In this document: positions 10,951-21,060 of the stretch, piece by piece
How the letters are laid out: each line of letters begins with the position of its first letter
How positions within the stretch are numbered: position 1 is the first letter of the stretch
NCBI GenBank assembly: GCA_032622095.1
Contig: CP136068.1
Location: 163,329,465-163,393,464, forward strand
Reading direction: 5' to 3'
DNA from: Siphonodentalium dalli
Lineage: Eukaryota > Mollusca > Scaphopoda > Gadilida > Siphonodentaliidae
Length of the DNA: 64,000 nt
Notes under the pieces: model-generated
Told to the model about the DNA's origin: nothing
The model's input: the letters and a program-made list of their open reading frames with translations, nothing else
Databases searched by the model: none
Position numbers and translations under genes: made by a program

Positions 10951-12519
10951 TTAAAGGATTAGTATCCTCATGAAACAACAAAACTCTATCGGAAAGCCAC
11001 TCTTATTGTGATCACAATGATCCAAGTCCCATAAAAATCGCGTAATAAATAAGCCGAGACATAAATAAATAATACCACCAATCGGAGTCGGAGTTAATTA
11101 TGTCTACCTATATGGCGATGGAAATCTAGAATTGACATCAGCGCGTGAGTGTAATGGAATTACTGCGGGGCATATCAATAACATTGTGTAAACATGGTGA
11201 ATTGTCATCGCGCGGTGAGTTATCTTCACTTGTGATTTGTCTTAAAGGAATAGGGTCCTGAAAAAACAATAATATTTTCTTTCAGTATACCGATAATATA
11301 TTTATAAAATGTCCATAGGGCGCATATAATCTATTATTATGTCAGCTCTTGCAATTAGCCAATCAGCGTCGATATATAGTGACGGTATATGAACCCATAT
11401 GAAATAAATATTAGGTGCTTATCCGCCATCTTGTTTTTCAGAAACTCAGTCGCCTCGGGAATATTTTTGGTGTATTTTGGCGCCAAGAAAGGGGTATCTG
11501 TCGGAAATTATTTTCTGTGAATTTAAAGACATACATGTAGTACCATGTATCAAAACCTGCATGCGATATATTTGAGGAATTTTAAAGACTCATAAATTAA
11601 CTATCAAACTCAACAAGTTGTCCTACTTTTGGTAATTAGCCATTGACTCAATGCGTTGACGTTCAACGCCCATGACGCGTCACTGTGACATAACATAAGT
11701 GAATGGCCATAGCCGACACATTTATCTTGCCAAATTGCAATAAATTACAGCGACGACTAATTAAAGGGATGTGCTGGATTTTGCCCACTGACATAATAAA
11801 TACGTTACGGGATGCTTAGTGGTCGGATATGGTGTCATATGAGGCTCAGCGAGATCAATATTAGGCTCGGCCTTCGCCTCACATGACACCATATCCGACC
11901 ACTAAGCGTCCCGTAATCTGGTGATCTCGTGATCTGTAGTGTTCCATTGGTAATTTAAAGGTAGATATTCACTGATCGACATGAAGCCTCTCTATCCACA
12001 TATCCTGTTTAGATCCACTTCTTTTAAAGTGATTATGAAAAGTTCTGACTTATGGTCTCAAGAATCCCAGTCTTAGCAGTCTTTGCAGTCGGGTGAGCGA
12101 CCCCATAGTCTTTGACTGTCTTGTTGTCAAAACAATAACTTTCCAAACAGCACTTAAGACAAATCACATGTGAAGATAACTCACCGCGCGATGACAATTC
12201 ACCCTGTGTACACAATGCTATTGATATGCCCCGCAGCAATTCCATTACACTCATGCGCTGATGTCGATTCCGGATTTTCCATCGCCATATGGGTAGACAT
12301 AATTAACTCCGACTCCGATTCCCTGTTTTTAATTAGTTTACCTCGCTTGACGTCATGCGAGGTTTTGCGACGGAGATAGCCGACAACCGGTGGTGGTATT
12401 ATTTATATATTTCTCGGCTTATTTATTACGCTATTTTTATGGGACTTGGATCATTGTGATCACAATAGGGGTGGCTTTCCGATAGAGTTTGTTGTTTCAT
12501 GAGGATACTAATCCTTTAA
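10951..12519. mobile_element. Fold-back TTAA element related to the Kolobok-like family
   Basis: TTAA at 10951-10954 and 12516-12519 flanks a 1561-bp body. The first ~290 bp (from AGGATTAGTATCCTCATG) and the last ~360 bp are inverted copies of each other, and both match the LEFT end of the insertion at 53217. The element therefore carries two left ends, with about 70 bp missing from the left arm. At 11242-11245 a TTAA is followed by AGGAATAGGGTCCTG, which matches the RIGHT end of the 53-kb element in reverse, so a second copy or fragment appears nested inside. No transposase frame was found. Confidence 0.65.
11805..11916. repeat. Hairpin, 41-nt arms
   Basis: Arm 11805-11845 (begins TTACGGGATGCTTAGTGG) pairs with 11876-11916 with two mismatches, around a 30-nt loop. 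It follows a TTAAAGGGA start at about 11760, so it may be the core of a small TTAA MITE nested in the fold-back element. Confidence 0.75.
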
Positions 12520-12707
12520 AGTGTTTTGGAATATTAATTTGTCTTTGACCTTGGGGTGGGGTATGGCTGTAATGATTCATTGTGAATCCAATGTATCACT
12601 TTCGAATGATACACGAGTCATCTCGATACAGGAAATCAAATAGTTTCTGAAGATGGGTAACATCTCCAAGATGGAGCAACACCTCCAACATATCCAATGC
12701 CAGTATG

Positions 12708-12781
12708 CCAGTGCTTTCTCTCATATATGTGAGGCTCCCTATGAGAGACTTGAAATATATAAGAGAATGCATTGACACAGG
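12708..12781. repeat. Hairpin-family copy (TATATATGCGAG type)
   Basis: A diverged inverted pair: 'gccagtgctttctctcatatatgtgag' against 'atatataagagaatgcattgacac'. Same family as the MITE interiors at 4.1-4.9 kb and 17.5 kb, here without visible termini. Confidence 0.55.
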
Positions 12782-13120
12782 GTTTTTAATGATACACCAG
12801 TGCAGCTTCCATCACGAAAGAGTTAAGTACCAAATTAGACATTGATATGCCCCTGAAACCACATACCAGAGCATCTGGGTACTCCAACTCATTCTTTCCC
12901 AGAGCAACAAAGGTGTGGAACTCTTTACCAGAGGGTGTTGCCACCTACCGAGATATGGATACATTTCAAGATCTTGTATCCTGGGTGGTAAGGCAAATAT
13001 AAAAAAATGATAGATTTACATCCCCTCCCGACCCTATTTTTAGTCCCCTCCCAATGCCCCTCCTCAATTTTTTTTATATGCATATCTTTTGTGCAATTTT
13101 TTTTCTTTTTTCTCATGCCT

Positions 13121-13306
13121 TTACCCTTTCATGACATGAGCTGTGCTGGTGCAACATTAAAGACCATGTGCCAGTGCATTTTCTTGTACATGTATATGCG
13201 AGTCACCCATAGGGAGCCTCGCATATATCAGAAAATGCACTGGCTTACAAGATCAAGGTAAATTATTGTTAGGCCAATGCATTTTCTTATATATGCGAGG
13301 CGAGGC
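13121..13306. mobile_element. Truncated hairpin MITE
   Basis: Starts CCTTTCATGACATGAGCTGTGC, like the complete element at 17521-17769, and contains two 'gcattttcttatatatgcgag'-type blocks. It breaks off at about 13306, where an unrelated hairpin begins, so the right terminus is missing. Confidence 0.55.
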
Positions 13307-13320
13307 AAATAAAACTGGAC

Positions 13321-13399
13321 ACCAACACCCTCATAATTTACATGTACATGTATATATAGTTTCACTGAAGCTATGTATTTAAATTATGAGGGTGTTGGT
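13321..13399. repeat. Perfect 20-bp inverted repeat
   Basis: Arm 13321-13340 (ACCAACACCCTCATAATTTA) is the exact complement of 13380-13399, with a 39-nt loop that contains 'tacatgtacatgta'. It lies at the broken end of the truncated MITE and may itself be a small insertion. Confidence 0.75.
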
Positions 13400-13402
13400 C
13401 TC

Positions 13403-14167
13403 AAGGTTGATCTAAAATGGTTTTGTTTTTATCATATGTGAGAAATAATGATATAATCTTGGCAAATTTTAACAAAATGATAATTTTTATTGCAACACAG
13501 ATCTTATCTATGTGTTTTCGATCTCCACCTCCAATCCGCTATCGCACCAGATGATGACACATTATGCCCCAAGCAGTTATACACCTCCTCCCAAGTAGGT
13601 GTTGTGAGCTTAGCCCTGGACAATGCAACACTGGTACTGAGTCCAGTGTAGCCCAACATAATGAATGGAATGATCGTCCCTAGGAAGATCATATATTGTG
13701 TGATATATTGAGTGCCTTGTTAGAAAAATGGTTTATCCTGTAGGGATGATATAATTTTTAGCTTAATGGATTTTACTGTGGCTCATTATTGACAACAGAT
13801 CTTAAATTCCAATATTCAACTTAGTCTGATGGCTTCACTTCTAATATTATTATATTATTTAAGTAATTTTTTATTAGGTATTCATGCTATTTACCCTTTC
13901 AGGATAGAGAAGGCGATGACAACTAAAGTATCCACAAAAGAAATGGGAGATACATGTATACTGGACTGATTTTGTTCATATGTATATCTGTCTGTCTGCG
14001 TGTCTAGGAATTCATCTCAGCCATGGATTATTGGATCTGAATGAAATTTGGTATGCTGTTCAGTTTCTGGAGCAATCATGAAAGAGGCCGCAATTTCATT
14101 GCTAGCATTTTCTGTTCTGGAGTTATCCTTAATTTCACCTGGAAGTAGTGGTTTTCTGTCTGTCCAG
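13403..14167. other. Intergenic DNA, no gene seen
   Basis: No supported coding frame. The stretch at about 13980-14130 ('tctgtctgtctgcgtgtct' then 'aaatttggtatgctg') resembles the ~160-bp repeat family in diverged, single-copy form. Confidence 0.35.
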
Positions 14168-14975
14168 GTACAATACCCCCAAGATGAAGCAGCCTAAATC
14201 CGCTCAATACGGCGGGCCATTTTTAAGTGAGAAATCGCGTCGATTTGCCAAAATCCATTTTTCAACCGCTAATTGAAGCGACGGCATTCAGAGTTTGGCT
14301 TACAAATCTTCTGGTTTTTCACCAGAAATCATCGCCACGAAATGCCGGAACCCTATGAACAATGCAAGGATGGTTTCATTATATGTCTATATATCCGAAA
14401 TTTTTATCCCAGACCCCTGAATGGTTTCAATCAAATTTGTTAACTTGGGGTATCCTGGCAGATGTTATAAATGCATCTATTTAGATTGAACTATTAATAA
14501 AAAATAATACAAACAGAATCAAAAATATTTTTAAATTGAAATTTTGAAGAAAATGAATCTCTTTAAAATAATGTCTGTCAGTGTATCCAGTGTCACCACA
14601 ACAAATTCGGTTGAAATTGGTGCAGCTAGGTGTCTGGGGCAATATATTTCTGATAGCATCATAGTCTATGATGATGTCTATCCTTCTCACCTTTACCATC
14701 ACAGAACTGCACTGTAGATCTGCGGTATATACTTCTATTCTACGCTGTACAACATATAAGTCCAACATATATATTATATAAGATCATACAAATGTAGTGT
14801 TAGTAGCAATTGCAGCGACTCGCAGTGATAAATGTTTCGATGGGCATATGATTATTATCCTTTCTACTCAAAATTGGCACATTTAGATGTCGAGGATTGC
14901 TGCTGAGATCCGCCGCAATTTTGAGTGGACCAATTGCTGCGATGAGCGGAATGAGGTTGCTTCATCTTGTGGGTA
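14168..14975. mobile_element. Possible element with ~40-bp inverted ends
   Basis: The left end has 'aagatgaagcagcctaaat' followed by CCGCTC. The right end, read in reverse, has 'aagatgaagcaacctcatt' followed by CCGCTC. The pairing extends about 40 bp, begins at GTAC on both sides, and leaves an ~800-bp body. No clear target duplication and no transposase; it may be an old non-autonomous element. Confidence 0.4.
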
Positions 14976-15157
14976 CACCTTCTTGGATTTAGAAAATAAA
15001 AACAAATTCTCCATCCATATAGGGTGCCCCGTTTAATCGTATAATCGATGAACCGACGATAAAGCCAATAATCGATTACCATTTCGATCATCGATTAATC
15101 TGTGTTATTTCAGACGTCTGAAAATGCTGGGTATTATTGTATACTGTGTGTTTTTAC

Positions 15158-15330
15158 AGTGACAGTTTAATCTACAACAGGGGTTAACAATCCTTGATCT
15201 CGTATCAGAGATTCTGACAATATGAGTACTACTAATACTATTTTACAGGGACAATTTAATCTACAATCGAGGGGTTAACAATCCTTGATCGCATATCAAA
15301 GAGATTCTGACAATATGAGTACTACTAATT
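15158..15330. repeat. Two-copy tandem duplication, about 90 bp
   Basis: The block with 'tttaatctacaa', 'ggggttaacaatccttgatc' and 'gacaatatgagtactacta' occurs at about 15158-15240 and again at about 15246-15330, with few differences. A recent local duplication. Confidence 0.8.
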
Positions 15331-16007
15331 TGTTGCAAACAGTCGGCAGTTCATTTGTTGATGCGACATGGTTATTCTTCAGGTCATTGTATATTGTACA
15401 AATTGGCGACACTGTAGCTTTGAATTTATGGCAACCTCATTGTATATTTCAACAACAAAGGTGGCACTACGTCTATCTGGGACTGGTGCATCTCTAGTTC
15501 CTTTTGTCTTGTATACTCTTGTATAGCAGGTATGTATATGTGCATAAGGGCAGTGCATGTGTGGAGGGCAGCAGAGCATCATATTTTATATGCCCCAGTG
15601 GCATTAATAAAACAATACCCAACTATTCCGCCAATGGAGCTTTCGACAGCCGCCAAACAAATAATAATGAGTACTCAGATATATTCTACCAATCAGCAAG
15701 TGAGGTGGTCATTTGCTGCATTTAAATTATGATGCCATCTTTGTTCATCCTAATTTACATATCCGTGCATACATTCTGTGTTAGATCAGCTACATGTATT
15801 TTCAAACAATATTTTTGTTGTCAAATCATAATGTCCTGGACTTGCGATAACAATGTCCTTCATATTGGGTGACATTTGTTAATTTGTATACATTAAAGCC
15901 GAGAACAGAGTAAGTTTTTGTTTGTGTGTGTAAACCAGCATAAGCACAGGCTGTAAAATCAATTAAAGGCATGGATGGCCTGGGTTGTACAGTACTGTCC
16001 TAATTAA
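15331..16007. other. Intergenic DNA, nothing recognised
   Basis: Overlapping short open frames at 15504-15732 have no motif support and are treated as chance. Confidence 0.35.
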
Positions 16008-16420
16008 TCAACCCCATAACCACAGCAGAATTATGGGTAACTTTTCAGGATTTAGTCGGAAATATGGCTTGTTGCCATTCATTGGAAAGCTCTCCTCGTA
16101 CAGATATTTAGTACCATGGTAATCTTTGCACCTGCAATTATGACGTCTGTCAGACTTTTTATGTGGAGTTATCCCCCTTTTTCTATTTAGAATTTTTTTT
16201 GTAACATGCATAATATTGTCCAAGCTTTTATTCCTATATCTTTAGGTCAATGTTATTGAAACTTGGCTCAGATATTTAGTACCATGGGAACTTGTTCGTC
16301 TGCGATTATGACGTCTGTCCGACTTTTTTGTGTGGAGTTATTCCCGTTTTTCGACTTTCGCTACATGCATAATTTTGTCAGATCTTTTATTCCTACATTT
16401 TTCGGTCAATATATTTAGGA
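16008..16420. repeat. Two-copy diverged tandem repeat, about 180 bp
   Basis: 'agatatttagtaccatgg', 'attatgacgtctgtc' and 'tgtggagttatcccc' occur near 16100-16190 and again near 16270-16350. The 'gagttat' phrase is reminiscent of the ~160-bp repeat family but the units differ. Confidence 0.55.
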
Positions 16421-17520
16421 TTAGTGTTAGGGGTTAGGGTTGTCCACCTGCAATGGGAATCTGTTATTTTATTATTTTAATTAAATGTTTACTGAGGGGG
16501 GGACGGGGTATCCTTAGTCCCATTGGCACAGTCACACCTCCAGTTTACGGCTGCTATGCCCCACCCCTAAGACTGGCTATGGAATTATCCATTACATGTA
16601 AAACATACATTTTGTACATAAATCTACTATTGATCTTTGTTCAGAAAACATTTACTGACTTCATGTTTGTTTAAAGGCAGAGATGGCCTTCATTGTGGGT
16701 TATAACTTAGAAATAAAGTTACCAAATTATTAATTTTCTCAAGAATATACTAATAATAGTATAGTATAATGATAGTATCAATGCGATATTATCCACAAAA
16801 CACAATTCGTGTGAGCCGAGCATTTGTTTATATACAACACTTTATCAGTGGCGATTTGTTTGAGAGAGTTATTCATGGTCACCCATTCAACAGCAAAATC
16901 TTGAGTGGCAAGCATTAGCAAACGCTATATTGGTATGTTGTAAATAATTTGGTGGCAATTTTCACCAAAGCTCATGTAGTTGGTCTCCCCGCTTTCAAGT
17001 GTTTTGTGTATATCACACTATTTATGTACTGTATTGTATCATAATATGGCTTCTGTTTACTAACAAGGCATATGATCTTGACAATAACATGCTATTTGTG
17101 CGATATTTATGATTGGTATAAGAACAAAATTTGTCCATATTTTAAAATTATTTCTGTTCATTGATATAGATAATAAATTATTTTAACATCATTTCAGTTT
17201 TTTGTTTGGCTCATTCTTTTTCTCTATCTTGAAGTTGTTCAAACATTTGGTCAGATACATACAAAAAACATTTATTTCCCACATGCTGCCAAGGAACTGC
17301 TTGTGGTTGGACAGTCTGCTTGCGCAATACTAATTATTCATCCCCTGCCCAGTTTGGCATCAGCATAATTAATTTTCAGATACATTCCTGCATCTTTAAT
17401 AATACAAAACCCTTTTGAATTAATGACTCAAGCGATTGAGATATATAGGGTTCAAGAGATTAGATGATGAGGGGGTCGCTCTTTGGAGTGAACTGGATTT
17501 TTCAGCATTCAATCGCTATC
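16421..17520. other. Intergenic DNA, no gene seen
   Basis: No coding frame or RNA gene supported. A short TTAGGGGTTAGGGTT-like string at about 16430 is too short to be telomeric sequence. Confidence 0.35.
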
Positions 17521-17769
17521 TTAAACCTTTCATGACAGGAGCTGTGCTGGTGCAGCATTAAAGATACTGTGTGAGTGAATTCTCTTATATATGCGAGTCT
17601 TCCATATATAAAAGAATGCACTGACTTATAAGGTCAAGGAAAATATTGTTAGGCCAATGTATGCTCTTATATATGCGAGGCTCCCTATGGGAGACTCGCA
17701 CAAATAAGAGAATGCATTGGCACAATGTTTTCGCAAAATTTCAGGAAGCTCCTGTCATGGAAGTGTTAA
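17521..17769. mobile_element. Complete TTAA hairpin MITE, 241 bp
   Basis: TTAA at 17521-17524 and 17766-17769 brackets ACCTTTCATGACAGGAGCTG at one end and the near-complement of it (CTCCTGTCATGGAAGTG) at the other. Inside are three copies of the 'tcttatatatgcgag' arm. This is the cleanest member of the hairpin family also seen at 4.1-4.9, 12.7 and 13.1 kb. Confidence 0.75.
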
Positions 17770-18559
17770 TGTAGCTCTAAACTTCGCATACTTTCCAATT
17801 CTCAATGTACCATTGCTGTAATTTAGATGCTTGCTGTCACTGTTTGAATAAAGTCATGTACTGAGGTCAAATACAAATTGTATTGGTCACTTAATTATTC
17901 CTGCAACCACTAGCCTCACTTTGGGCTAGGTTGTTAAGACTATCAGCGAACACATGTTTACTGGGTTAAAGCTTCAGTAAGAATTTCAAACGTTTCTGTG
18001 ATGCATGGCCTTCACACACAGTCAGTGGGCAAATGTGAAAATGTAATTTTCAACTTTCTAACTTGAACATTTCCAACATAACACCCTAATTTTTCATCTG
18101 ATGGCCATTTCAGTCTAAAAGTAGGGAAGTATTCAAATTTTGGTGTGAAAAACTTAAATACATTACAGGCCTATATTTAATAATTAATATTTAATAGAAA
18201 ATAAGCTATAAGACATCTAATAGATCAATTTTAACTCAATTACTGTCAAAAATATCTAATTGTTGCTCTTATGCTGTCAGCTGCTATATTGTCAACTGTT
18301 TAACACTTATACCAGTTCTGCATATATATGGCACTGTGTACTGTGTTCTGACCAAAATGTTAACTTGGCTACACCAAATCTAGACCTAGAAGATCCACAA
18401 AATTATGAGATTGAACAAAATTAATTTATTTCCAAATTTATATTATCACATAAATTTTCCTATTAATAATAGTCCTACATTCATGATGATGACCTCTCTG
18501 TCAGGTGGTGCCTGCCAAATCCTCAAATTTATTGTCCGCCGACCCAAAGGGTTCGGAGG
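17770..18559. other. Intergenic DNA, nothing recognised
   Basis: AT-rich, with many stops in all frames and no repeat structure noticed. Confidence 0.35.
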
Positions 18560-19290
18560 ACTATTATAATCAGCACGTCCGTGCGTCCGTCCGAGGTTTC
18601 CGATGATAACTTTAGTTACAGTGAACCAAATTAAATTAAATTTGGTATGTGGGTTTACTAGCAGAAAAGACAGGTCAAGTTCAAATTCTGGTTCTGTCCG
18701 CCAATTTTCACCAGAGTTATGCCACTTTTTTTACTTAGAAAACCCCTGAAAATTGGTTTCCGGATGATAACTTTAGTGGAGTTAATCGGATTCAAACCAA
18801 ATTTGGTATGTTACTTTCTCCCAGCAAAACACAGGTCAATTTCGAACTTGGGTTCTGCCCGACCATTTTTGGCAGAGTTATGCCCCTTTTTCGACATAGA
18901 AAATTCAGTTTTTCTTCTGTTTTTTGGTTTCCGGATGATAACTTGATTTTGGATTGTTGTGGCCCTTTTTTGTCCGCCGACCCGACATATAAAACCCCAA
19001 AAGTTGGTGTCCGGATGATAACTTAGTAGAGTTAATCAGATTTAAACCAAATTTTGTATGTGTCTTTCTCCCAGCAAAACACAGTTCAAGTTCGAATTCG
19101 GGTTCCGCCCGCCCATTTTCACCAGAGTTATGTCCCTTTTTGACTTATAATTTTTGCCAATTTGAGGTTTCCGGATGATAACTTTAGTAAATGTGTACTG
19201 AATGAAATTAAATTTGGTATGTAGGTTTACTAGCACAAAAGACAGATCAAATTCGATTTCGAGTTCCGCCATGCCAATTTTTATGCGCAA
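18560..19290. repeat. Degenerate tandem repeat, period about 160 bp
   Basis: Begins after a 'cgtccgtgcgtccgtccg' run. Units are marked by 'tccggatgataacttta', 'aaatttggtatgt' and 'caccagagttatgcc', spaced about 160 bp (near 18641, 18801, 19046 and 19207). Same family character as 1230-1832 and 5640-7850. Confidence 0.7.
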
Positions 19291-19844
19291 ACAACGGTCG
19301 TATCAAGCCGACGCTTAGAGGCGGACATGAGGTCTACCGACCTTTTATTTTTATAAAAATTATCACAAAGGGTCGAATGGCTGGATGGTTCAGAGCCTGC
19401 ATATTTAGTATCAAATGAACACTTTTTTCTGGAAGCATGTTGGTTTGCCATGCAAACTGCCATTTGTTCCCATTTCGGTAGGGAGAATTAAAAAAAAAAA
19501 GTTTAATATTATAAAATGGAAATTTTTCACCAATTCATGACTATTGAACCGATATGAAATTATGGGATGCTCAGACTGCGTAGGCCTGCTGTTTTTAATA
19601 AAATGAACAGCTCCTGTTCAATTGTTCTCAAAATCTGAGATATTGACATTTAAAATAGAAACAGATCAAGTGTTCGTCAATATATAAGCCTACTAGTACC
19701 CCCTTCAGAGCTATGCCCCCCCCCAATTTTCTTCTTCTGATTCTTGCAAATATTTACTTGTTTTCACATTATTTACAAACATAGAAACTGTTCTGTCCAT
19801 TCAACACTGGAGGATGAGTACATAATATGATATGTGCTTTAATT
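19291..19844. other. Intergenic DNA, nothing recognised
   Basis: No coding frame, RNA gene or inverted repeat noticed. Confidence 0.35.
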
Positions 19845-20635
19845 TATGGGAGGCCCTTTTCACATTTATTAATTATTTGCGCTTAAGCGTAAATCATTTG
19901 CGCTTAAGCGCAAATATGTGTCCATCAATTATTTGCACTCAAGCGCAAATCGTTTGCGCTTAAGCGCAAATACCTAACGCTCCCTAACATCCCTCTGATG
20001 TGAATGATTGAGTCCATCTCATATTATATAATCATGGGCCCATAGTAGTAGCCCCATACAGACTGGAAAGTTGAAGAAGAAAAAAAATCCATATGTATAT
20101 CAGCATCTCTGTCCCTGGTGTCCCAAGAATTGGTGCCTCACTCCCAGAGCTCAAGTATATTTTATTAAAGGGACATCTCCTGCACAGATATATACCATTT
20201 CCATGGCCATAAATAGGGAATTAGGGGTTACTGGGGGGTTTGCTTCCCTCATATGGTGTACTTATTGACTTGAAATAAGAGAAAAAGCCCTATTTTCATA
20301 ATATCAGCATCCCAGAGATATAGTATATTTTATAAAAGAGACAGATCTATAGCATTCCCATGGTCATAAAAGGGATCTTGGGGTTACTGGGGGATTGTTT
20401 CCCTCATATGGTGGGGCTATATAAACTTTAGTGATGTGTTTAGGCCTGTGCCATTTAAAAATTTATTCAGGGGAGATCAATGCATATTAATTTTGATTTG
20501 CACTTAAGCGTAAATATTTGCGCTTAAGCGCAAATGATAGAGGTTATTTGCGCTTAAGCGCTAATATTTGCGCCTAAGGGAAAATATTTGAGCTTAAGTG
20601 TAAATAAATAATAAATGTGAAAAGGGCCTCCCATA
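19845..20635. mobile_element. Palindrome-rich non-autonomous DNA element (TA-flanked)
   Basis: TA at 19845-19846 and 20634-20635 flanks inverted termini starting TGGGAGGCCCTTTTCACATT that match over about 26 bp. Just inside each end are clusters of the 20-mer palindrome ATTTGCGCTTAAGCGCAAAT and near variants, about four on the left (19880-19970) and four on the right (20500-20605). No open frame of note. TA duplication would fit a Tc1/mariner-type mover, but the class is uncertain. Confidence 0.7.
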
Positions 20636-21060
20636 TTAATTGACCTTAGTCTGAAGCAAAGTCTGAGGTAGGCCTACCATATTGTAATTGATTATGCCAT
20701 CTTATTTTATTTTGTTTTATTTAAATATAATGGAAGGGCCAATTTATAATTACAATGTACCTGAACAATTATTTAATAATACAATAGTGGGTGAAAATTG
20801 GTTCATCCCCATTTTATTCCCGGAGAAATAATGGGGGGGGGTGAGGGCCTATAGTGGGCTGCTTGTCTGCCAAGTGATGGAATTTGACATTGAGTGGATA
20901 GATTTTTTTTCCAGGACCCATGACTATGTAGGAAACTTTCACAATCACCATTCAGTTGTTTAACCCTTAATATATTAAATGGGTACATAGGAATGGTCTA
21001 TTATTGATTTGGAGAGGTATTAATGTGATAAAGCAGACAACAGATAAATAGAAGTGCACA
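20636..21060. other. Intergenic DNA, nothing recognised
   Basis: No supported gene. This is the pre-insertion flank of the LINE that follows. Confidence 0.4.

Noticed and set aside
15504-15732. Overlapping 66- and 73-codon frames
   Set aside because: Two frames in the same stretch, no domain and no supporting signals.
16425-16445. Telomere-like TTAGGG strings
   Set aside because: Only two or three imperfect repeats, surrounded by ordinary intergenic sequence.
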